Assembly (NCBI GenBank): GCA_039812485.1
Contig: JBDIAP010000117.1
Coordinates: 1-12,541 of the forward strand
Length of the DNA: 12,541 bases
Direction: 5' to 3'
Origin: Kineosphaera sp039812485
GTDB taxonomy: Bacteria; Actinomycetota; Actinomycetes; Actinomycetales; Dermatophilaceae
Shown here: piece by piece, positions 9,053 to 12,541 of the stretch
Position numbering within the stretch: position 1 is the first letter of the stretch
Layout of the letters: each line of letters begins with the position of its first letter
The notes under the pieces: generated by a model
Told to the model about the DNA's origin: nothing
The model's database searches: none
Seen by the model: the letters and a program-made list of their open reading frames with translations, nothing else
Position numbers and translations under genes: made by a program

Positions 9053-9082
9053 GTTGTCGCGCGCCGTCACCATCCGGTTCCC
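9053..9082 (-). promoter_or_regulatory. Possible ECF-type promoter for the sigma operon
   Basis: On the minus strand GGGAAC (9082-9077) is followed, after 18 bases, by GACAAC (9058-9053), 5 bases before the ATG. GGAAC is the common ECF -35 core. The spacing would start the RNA at or next to the start codon (leaderless), which agrees with the missing Shine-Dalgarno. The -10 match is poor and the call is tentative. Confidence 0.25.
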
Positions 9083-9109
9083 GGGGGCCGGTGTTTTCTC
9101 GGTCGAGAC

Positions 9110-9472
9110 TCAGCGTGGCGCGCCGCCCGCCGGCGCGACGAGATCCCGCAGCACCGCGGCCTTGGAGTGCGCGACATCGCGGGAGTCGACGAGCAGCGTC
9201 ACCGTGGGGTGCTCGGCGACGATCTCGGCCAGGTCGGCCAACGCCCCCGAGTGGTCGAGCTCCTGCCGGTAGCGGTGCTCGAACTCCTCGTAGCGGGTGG
9301 CGTCCCGCCCGTACCAGCGGCGCAGCTCGCGCGAGGCGCCCAGCTGCGGCAGCCAGTCGTCGTGCGCGACGGCCTCTGTGGTCAGGCCCCGGGGCCACAG
9401 GCGGTCGACGAGCACGCGCCGGCCGTCAGCCGCGGCGGGGGTCTCGCGCACACCCTTGATGTAGACGGTCAC
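9110..9472 (-). CDS. DUF488 family protein, short (YeaO-like) subtype
   Basis: 120 residues, the normal length of the short subtype. The opening VYIKGVRETP, then RRVLVDRLWPRGL, and later EEFEHRYRQEL, TLLVDSRDVAHSKAAVL are characteristic. Biochemical function is not established for the family. The start is GTG 9472, with AAGGGAG 6 bases upstream (9479-9485). It overlaps the stop of the preceding DUF488 gene by 4 bases (GTGA), so the two are coupled. It is cytosolic, with no signal peptide or membrane segment. It ends 62 bases before the sigma factor start; read-through into the sigma gene is possible but not shown. Confidence 0.88.
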   Translation of the reverse strand: MTVYIKGVRETPAAADGRRVLVDRLWPRGLTTEAVAHDDWLPQLGASRELRRWYGRDATRYEEFEHRYRQELDHSGALADLAEIVAEHPTVTLLVDSRDVAHSKAAVLRDLVAPAGGAPR

Positions 9473-10038
9473 GTGCCGCTCCCTTCGTCGGTCGCCTCGC
9501 CGGCCCGTGTGTCGGCGCCGTCCCAGACGACCAGTCCATCCTCGCCCACACGCGCGCCGGCGCTGACGACGTGCTCGACGAGTCGGCCGTCGGGCATGAG
9601 GTGCCACACGGGCAGGGCGCACTCAAGCACGTCGACGTCGCTGATCAGGCGGCGGTGGCAGCGCCACCACACCGCCTCCGAGCACAGGATCGTCGTCTCG
9701 CGGGCCAGGGCGTCGCCGACGAGCTCGGGCAGCGCGGCCCGGAACTGCGGCGACCTGGTCCACGCGGCATACGCCCGGAAGGCCTCGACCCGCCACCACG
9801 TGTCGGGCGACGCCTCGCGCTGCGCGGCGGTCAGGCTGCGGCGGCCGCCGAGCCGCTCGTCCCACCGGTAGGCGATCCCCACCTCCCCCGCGAGCTGCGC
9901 CACGGCCCCGCGGGCCGCGCCGGGGTTGGCGCGGCTGCCGGGGAAGCGCCGGACGTCGACGACCTGCGCGACTCCGGCGCCGACGAGCAGCGCCCCGAGG
10001 TCGCCGGCATCGAGGCGGCCGTGCCCGACGGTCAGCAT
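9469..10038 (-). CDS. DUF488 family protein, long subtype with Cys-x7-Cys-His motif
   Basis: 189 residues. The N-terminus LTVGHGRL and VVDVRRFPGSRANPG, with the later ILCSEAVWWRCHRRLISD (117-134; Cys119, Cys127, His128), define the long DUF488 subtype. The Cys/His cluster is conserved in this subtype and may be catalytic or metal-binding, though the family's function is not established. I start at ATG 10038, which puts TVGHG at the N-terminus as in relatives. GTG 10071 would add 11 residues but lies within a tandem repeat without a Shine-Dalgarno. The end overlaps the short DUF488 gene by 4 bases. It is divergent from the small unknown gene at 10169. The extreme C-terminus is Asp/Gly/Glu-rich and probably unstructured. 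Confidence 0.87.
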   Translation of the reverse strand: MLTVGHGRLDAGDLGALLVGAGVAQVVDVRRFPGSRANPGAARGAVAQLAGEVGIAYRWDERLGGRRSLTAAQREASPDTWWRVEAFRAYAAWTRSPQFRAALPELVGDALARETTILCSEAVWWRCHRRLISDVDVLECALPVWHLMPDGRLVEHVVSAGARVGEDGLVVWDGADTRAGEATDEGSGT

Positions 10039-10060
10039 CCGCCCGAGCCTACGCCGGGCA

Positions 10061-10096
10061 GTGCCCGTCACGCGTGCCCGTCACGCGTGCCCGTCA
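10061..10096. repeat. 13-bp tandem repeat, 2.8 copies
   Basis: Unit GTGCCCGTCACGC occurs at 10061-10073 and 10074-10086, with a 10-base partial copy at 10087-10096. It lies in the divergent gap upstream of the long DUF488 gene and the small unknown gene, so copy changes could alter promoter spacing. There are no unique spacers, so it is not a CRISPR array. Confidence 0.85.
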
Positions 10097-10126
10097 GGAG
10101 TGGCACAGCACTGCCGATCGGACGTG

Positions 10127-10156
10127 CAGGAACGACCAGGCCAGGAACGACCAGGC
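10127..10156. repeat. 15-bp tandem repeat, 2 exact copies
   Basis: Unit CAGGAACGACCAGGC occurs at 10127-10141 and 10142-10156. It sits immediately before the Shine-Dalgarno (10159-10164) of the gene at 10169, so it falls in the probable leader or promoter of that gene. Confidence 0.85.
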
Positions 10157-10168
10157 GCAAGGAGACAC

Positions 10169-10531
10169 ATGGGTGCCAGGACGCAGGGGCCGTCCGGCCG
10201 CCGCATGCGGGTGCCGATCGGCCCGCTGACCCCGCAGGACCGCCGCATTCTGCAGGAACACTGCGGCTACGAGTTCGCGTGGCCGCCCGCAGAGGGGCAG
10301 GCGGTGCCGCAGGCCGCCCTCTTCGTCAGCTACGCGCGGGCCCAGCAGCTTCAGGAGGGCGGGCTGCGCGACCTCTTCGGCGATCTGCAGCAGGTGCGGA
10401 TCGCCTACCTGCGGCTGACGGGCGAGAATCCGGTCGACGACGACTTCCTCGCGCGGGTCGCGCGCACCTCGACGTCGCCGCTGGCGAGGGCCTTCCTCGA
10501 CGGAGGTGGGTCGACGCCGCGCTACGCGTGA
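10169..10531 (+). CDS. Small conserved-looking hypothetical protein
   Basis: 120 residues. ATG 10169 has an AAGGAG Shine-Dalgarno 4 bases upstream, the best on the plus strand here, which supports a real gene. The protein looks soluble, with no signal peptide or membrane segment. The first 12 residues are basic and polar; the body starts at MRVPIGPLTPQDRRILQEHC, then helical-looking LQEGGLRDLFGDLQQ and an end VARTSTSPLARAFLDG. It has one cysteine (in EHCGYEF). I do not recognise the family and give no function. It stands alone between a divergent DUF488 pair and a convergent CDF gene, so its neighbours do not point to a pathway. Its stop codon lies inside the left arm of the terminator-like hairpin at 10524-10564. 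Confidence 0.7.
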   Translation: MGARTQGPSGRRMRVPIGPLTPQDRRILQEHCGYEFAWPPAEGQAVPQAALFVSYARAQQLQEGGLRDLFGDLQQVRIAYLRLTGENPVDDDFLARVARTSTSPLARAFLDGGGSTPRYA

Positions 10532-10564
10532 GGGGCGGCCCGGCGGCGGCCCGGGCTCACGCGT
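10524..10564. terminator. Bidirectional hairpin terminator shared by convergent genes
   Basis: Perfect 9-bp arms ACGCGTGAG (10524-10532) and CTCACGCGT (10556-10564) enclose a 23-base GC-only loop that can pair further through GGCC/GGCC. The arms contain the stop codon of the small unknown gene (10529-10531) and that of the CDF gene (10559-10557). By symmetry it works for both transcripts. There is no T-tract, as is usual in this type of genome. Confidence 0.65.
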
Positions 10565-11504
10565 GCCGGGCGTGCTCGTGCTCGGAGTGGGCGGCGGACT
10601 CGAACTGGATCGTCGAGTGCTCGATGCCGAAGTCGGCGTCGATGCAGCGCTGGACGGCGTCGAGCAGCGCGCCGAGATGGCCGTCGTGGAAGCAGGAGTC
10701 GTCGACGACGACGTGAGCGGTGAGCGTCGGGATGCCGGTGGCGACCTGGCTGGCGTGCAGGTCGTGGACGTCGTGCACGTGGGGCAGGGCGAGCAGGTGC
10801 GCGCGGACCTGGGCGAGGTCGAGCCCCTTGGGCGTGGACTCGAGGAGCACGTCGACCGACTCGCGCAGCAGCGTCAGGGTGCGCGGGATGATGAGCAGCC
10901 CGATGACGAGGGAGGCGATCGCGTCGGCCCGGTGCCAGCCCAGCGTCGCGATGAGCGCGGCCGCGACGAGCACCGCGACGGACCCGAGGGCGTCGTTGAC
11001 GACCTCGAGGAACGCGGCGCGCATGTTGAGGTTCGCGCCGCGGCCGCCGGCCAGGATGAGCAGGCCGACGATGTTGCCGACGAGTCCGACGGCACCGAAG
11101 GCGACCATGAGGCCGGAGGCGACCTCGGGCGGCGCGACGAGGCGGTGCACGCCCTCGACGAGGATGAAGACGCCGACCGCGAGGAGCAGGGCCGCCTGCG
11201 CGGCGGCGCCGAGCACCTCGGCGCGGTGATAGCCCCACGTCCGGGCGGGGGTCGCGGGTCGGCGGGCGAGGACCGCGGCGACGAGCCCCATCGTCAGGCC
11301 GGCGACGTCGGTGAGCATGTGCCCGGCGTCGGCGAGCAGCGCGAGGCTGCCGGTGAGGATCGCGCCGACGACCTCCACGACGAGCACGGTGACGGTGATC
11401 GCGAGCACGGCCGCGAGCCGGCCACGATGATCGGCGAACGCGCCGTGCGCGTGGGTGGAATGGCCGTGGGTGGAATGGCCGTGATGAGATTGGCCGTGGC
11501 TCAC
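10557..11504 (-). CDS. CDF (cation diffusion facilitator) metal exporter, CzcD/ZitB-like
   Basis: 315 residues, standard for CDF exporters, which expel Zn(II), Cd(II), Co(II) or similar ions against protons. The His-rich cytoplasmic N-terminus (HGQSHHGHSTHGHSTHAHG) precedes six predicted membrane helices from about residue 30. The transport site appears as His62/Asp66 in LLADAGHMLTDVAG (TM2) and Glu167/Asp171 in NMRAAFLEVVNDALGS (TM5). Glu in TM5 is like CzcD, where ZitB and YiiP have His. A cytoplasmic ferredoxin-like domain follows from about residue 215 (GLDLAQVRAHL, HVHDVHDLH, DFGIEHSTIQFE), with another His-rich tail. The start is GTG 11504, with GGAGGGGA 6 bases upstream (11511-11518), and overlaps the ArsR stop by 4 bases. 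Coupling to a Cys-rich ArsR sensor implies a metal-induced efflux unit. The exact ion is not fixed by sequence. Confidence 0.93.
   Translation of the reverse strand: MSHGQSHHGHSTHGHSTHAHGAFADHRGRLAAVLAITVTVLVVEVVGAILTGSLALLADAGHMLTDVAGLTMGLVAAVLARRPATPARTWGYHRAEVLGAAAQAALLLAVGVFILVEGVHRLVAPPEVASGLMVAFGAVGLVGNIVGLLILAGGRGANLNMRAAFLEVVNDALGSVAVLVAAALIATLGWHRADAIASLVIGLLIIPRTLTLLRESVDVLLESTPKGLDLAQVRAHLLALPHVHDVHDLHASQVATGIPTLTAHVVVDDSCFHDGHLGALLDAVQRCIDADFGIEHSTIQFESAAHSEHEHARHA
11451..11480 (-). repeat. 15-bp in-frame tandem repeat coding the His-rich N-terminus of the exporter
   Basis: The plus strand shows GTGGGTGGAATGGCC twice, at 11451-11465 and 11466-11480. On the coding strand this gives a repeated Gly-His-Ser-Thr-His unit. 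Gain or loss of units would change the number of N-terminal metal-binding histidines without a frameshift. Confidence 0.8.
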
Positions 11505-11869
11505 AGTGATTCCCCTCCGCCCGACCACGACGGACACGGGTCTGCGGCGAGCGCCATCAGCCCGTGCGCCGCCGTGAGCAGTCCCATCGTCGCCTCCGGG
11601 TGCGCCAACGCGTAGACCGAGGCGCGACCCTGTGCCCGCACGGTGACGAGCCCGCAGTCGAGCAGGCACGCGAGGTGTTTGCTCACCGTCGACTGCGCGA
11701 GCCCCAGGTGGCGGGTCAGATCGACGACGCGGTGCTCACCGAGGAGCAGGTGCTGCACGATCGTCAGGCGCGAGGCGTCGCTGAAGCCGTGGAAGAGACC
11801 TGCCGCCGCGGTGAGCGCGTCGCGCTCGGAGAGCGAGGGGCCATCGTCGAGAAGCGTTGGCATCGCCAT
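11501..11869 (-). CDS. ArsR/SmtB-family metal sensor, CmtR-like
   Basis: 122 residues. The winged helix-turn-helix spans about residues 30-90 (FSDASRLTIVQHLLLGEH, DLTRHLGLAQSTVSKHLACL, GRASVYALAHPE). Cysteines occur at 68 and 72 in HLACLLDCGLV and at 112 near the C-terminus in ADPCPSW. Mycobacterium tuberculosis CmtR, a Cd(II)/Pb(II) sensor, uses Cys57, Cys61 and Cys102, an almost identical spacing (4 then 41, here 4 then 40). The alpha-3 CxC motif of ArsR/CadC types is absent (LGEHRVVDL instead). Metal binding would release DNA and derepress the coupled CDF exporter. The start ATG 11869 has no Shine-Dalgarno, but TAACAT lies 6 bases upstream, suggesting a leaderless message; ATG 11863 is an alternative. 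The palindrome at 11861-11878 covers the start codon. Confidence 0.92.
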   Translation of the reverse strand: MAMPTLLDDGPSLSERDALTAAAGLFHGFSDASRLTIVQHLLLGEHRVVDLTRHLGLAQSTVSKHLACLLDCGLVTVRAQGRASVYALAHPEATMGLLTAAHGLMALAADPCPSWSGGGESL

Positions 11870-11878
11870 ACGGCGATG
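11861..11878. promoter_or_regulatory. Probable ArsR operator overlapping its own start codon
   Basis: A perfect inverted repeat CATCGCC-N4-GGCGATG, 18 bases long, includes the ATG at 11869-11867. A -10-like TAACAT (minus strand, 11881-11876) overlaps its upstream edge and ends 6 bases before the ATG. Repressor bound here would cover the promoter and transcription start. Autorepression of ArsR-CDF is the inference; no -35 hexamer is visible. Confidence 0.6.
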
Positions 11879-11906
11879 TTAGGCCACGGAGAGGGAGTCT
11901 GGCCGC

Positions 11907-12419
11907 TCAGCCCGGGACGCGCTGGTAGGTGACGCGCCAGCCCTCGCTCGCGTCCTGCGGGGTGATGACGAGCTTGTTGTCGGTGATCGTGTAGCGGCGC
12001 ACGGCCTGCCGACCGACGAGCACGTTGCTCGAGGAGGACTCGATCTTCACGGTGAAGGTGTGGCTCGCCTCGTCGACGCTGAGCGCCCCGTAGTACGACT
12101 CGTACCCGCCGACGGTGTAGTCGGTGTCGGGAGCGTTCGGCACGAGGTTCTTGGCCTGGGTCGACATGCGACCCGACGGGGTGAAGATGATCTGGCCGGA
12201 GTAGGGCACCTTCGCGAAGGTACCGTTCGTGGCCGCTTCGAGCGAGGTCATGGTCCACGCGCCGTAGAGCGAGTCCTGCGCCGCGGCCGAGGAGGAGCCG
12301 GAGGAGCCGGAGGCAGCCGAGGCGGAGCCGGAGGCGGACGAGGAGCCGGAGGCGCCGCAGCAGCCGGTCACGGCCACGAGGCCGAGGGCGCTCGCGGCGA
12401 GGGCGATGCGGGTCTTCAT
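11907..12419 (-). CDS. Lipoprotein with lipocalin-like domain
   Basis: 170 residues. The N-terminus MKTRIALAASALGLVAVTGC is a lipoprotein signal peptide with lipobox VTGC, so Cys20 would be lipidated and the protein anchored outside the membrane. Residues 22-46 are a Ser/Ala/Gly linker. The remainder resembles the bacterial lipocalin-like family (Lipocalin_5 type): DSLYGAWTMTSLEA, then GQIIFTPSGRMSTQ, and a run of beta strands to the C-terminus (RRYTITDNKLVITP). That family binds or shelters small hydrophobic compounds in some members, but most are uncharacterised. The start ATG 12419 has AAGGA 6 bases upstream (12426-12430). It ends 38 bases before the ArsR start on the same strand. Nothing suggests a metal function, and the ArsR unit has its own promoter elements, so the two are probably separate. 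Confidence 0.85.
   Translation of the reverse strand: MKTRIALAASALGLVAVTGCCGASGSSSASGSASAASGSSGSSSAAAQDSLYGAWTMTSLEAATNGTFAKVPYSGQIIFTPSGRMSTQAKNLVPNAPDTDYTVGGYESYYGALSVDEASHTFTVKIESSSSNVLVGRQAVRRYTITDNKLVITPQDASEGWRVTYQRVPG
12280..12360 (-). repeat. Imperfect GGAGCC-type simple repeat in the lipoprotein linker
   Basis: The plus strand is a run of degenerate GGAGCC/GGAGGC/GAGGCG hexamers. It encodes the Ser/Ala/Gly linker between the lipidated cysteine and the lipocalin-like domain. Length variation between strains is likely, because such tracts slip during replication. Confidence 0.6.
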
Positions 12420-12451
12420 GGTGAGTCCTTGCGTTCGGATGGGTTCTGGCG

Positions 12452-12468
12452 GACATGTCGGGCATGTC
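12452..12468. repeat. Palindrome GACATGTC with a nearby second CATGTC
   Basis: GACATGTC (12452-12459) is a perfect 8-bp palindrome, and CATGTC recurs at 12463-12468. It lies 33 bases before the lipoprotein start, where an operator would sit. With no regulator nearby to assign, this is only a candidate. Confidence 0.25.
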
Positions 12469-12496
12469 ACGGAGGCGGGATGTGCTGCAGATCAGG

Positions 12497-12541
12497 TCAT
12501 GCTCGCGGGGTGATCTCGACGGTCGCGGCGCGCGGGCCGGC
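12497..12541 (-). CDS. Possible C-terminal end of another minus-strand gene (partial)
   Basis: The minus strand from the window edge reads 14 codons ending in VEITPRA and a TGA at 12499-12497. The peptide looks like a plausible protein tail, and it would place a gene upstream of the lipoprotein on the same strand. Fourteen codons are too few to establish coding, and nothing can be said about function. Confidence 0.25.
   Translation of the reverse strand, partial: AGPRAATVEITPRA

Noticed and set aside
10038..10071. GTG 10071 as start of the long DUF488 gene
   Set aside because: It lies in the 13-bp tandem repeat without a Shine-Dalgarno, and relatives begin right at the TVGHG motif, which favours ATG 10038.
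10061..10156. CRISPR-like array
   Set aside because: The repeat units are directly abutting with no unique spacers, and no cas genes are nearby.
10169..10531. TIR-like defence domain suggested by the string LFVSYAR in the small unknown protein
   Set aside because: The rest of the protein does not follow the TIR pattern, it is too short, and there is no partner effector or defence context.
10070..10564. Cluster of ACGCGT sites around the small unknown gene
   Set aside because: Two are copies within the tandem repeat and two are the arms of one hairpin. The hexamer also occurs elsewhere in the window at about the frequency expected for this GC content.
11882..11904. Inverted repeat GGCCA-N13-TGGCC between the lipoprotein and ArsR genes as a terminator
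   Set aside because: A 5-bp stem with a 13-base loop is expected by chance in sequence this GC-rich, and there is no T-tract.

Overview
The window comes from a very GC-rich bacterium (about 70 % G+C judged by eye). Start codons are a mix of ATG and GTG, there are no T-tract terminators, and the gene families are typical of Actinobacteria: a SigE-family ECF sigma factor, a CmtR-like ArsR regulator and actinobacterial-type DUF488 proteins. A micrococcalean actinomycete fits, but the exact family or genus is a guess. I see no phage, transposon, CRISPR, tRNA or rRNA sequence. The window looks like chromosomal DNA carrying several small independent operons.

Layout. (1) Positions 1-1193, minus: an exported beta-rich surface protein, cut by the window edge in a Pro/Thr/Val linker. 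(2) 1194-1673: a 480-base gap with no credible gene but one clear hairpin. (3) 1674-6938, plus: a LysR-type regulator followed by a translationally coupled three-gene catabolic operon. It encodes an ALDH7/AmaB-type semialdehyde dehydrogenase, a DAO-superfamily FAD oxidoreductase and a group II PLP-dependent amino acid decarboxylase. (4) 7169-9047, minus: a SigE-family sigma factor overlapping a single-pass membrane protein with a predicted extracytoplasmic beta-propeller. (5) 9110-10038, minus: two DUF488 genes of different subtypes overlapping by 4 bases. (6) 10169-10531, plus: a small unknown protein preceded by two short tandem repeats and followed by a hairpin shared with the convergent gene. 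(7) 10557-11869, minus: an ArsR/CmtR-type metal sensor overlapping a CDF metal exporter, with a palindrome covering the sensor's start codon. (8) 11907-12419, minus: a lipoprotein with a lipocalin-like domain. (9) 12497 to the window end: possibly the tail of one more minus-strand gene.

How the genes may work together. The plus-strand operon has the parts for amino acid to amine to aldehyde to acid (decarboxylase, flavin oxidase, aldehyde dehydrogenase). Equally, its first two genes resemble an amaB-amaA pair for pipecolate/lysine catabolism with an added decarboxylase. The sequence does not decide between these. The ArsR-CDF pair reads as a self-contained metal detoxification unit; the sensor keeps the three cysteines by which mycobacterial CmtR binds Cd(II)/Pb(II). 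The sigma factor and propeller protein form a plausible cell-envelope signalling pair in which the propeller protein would be a non-canonical regulator.
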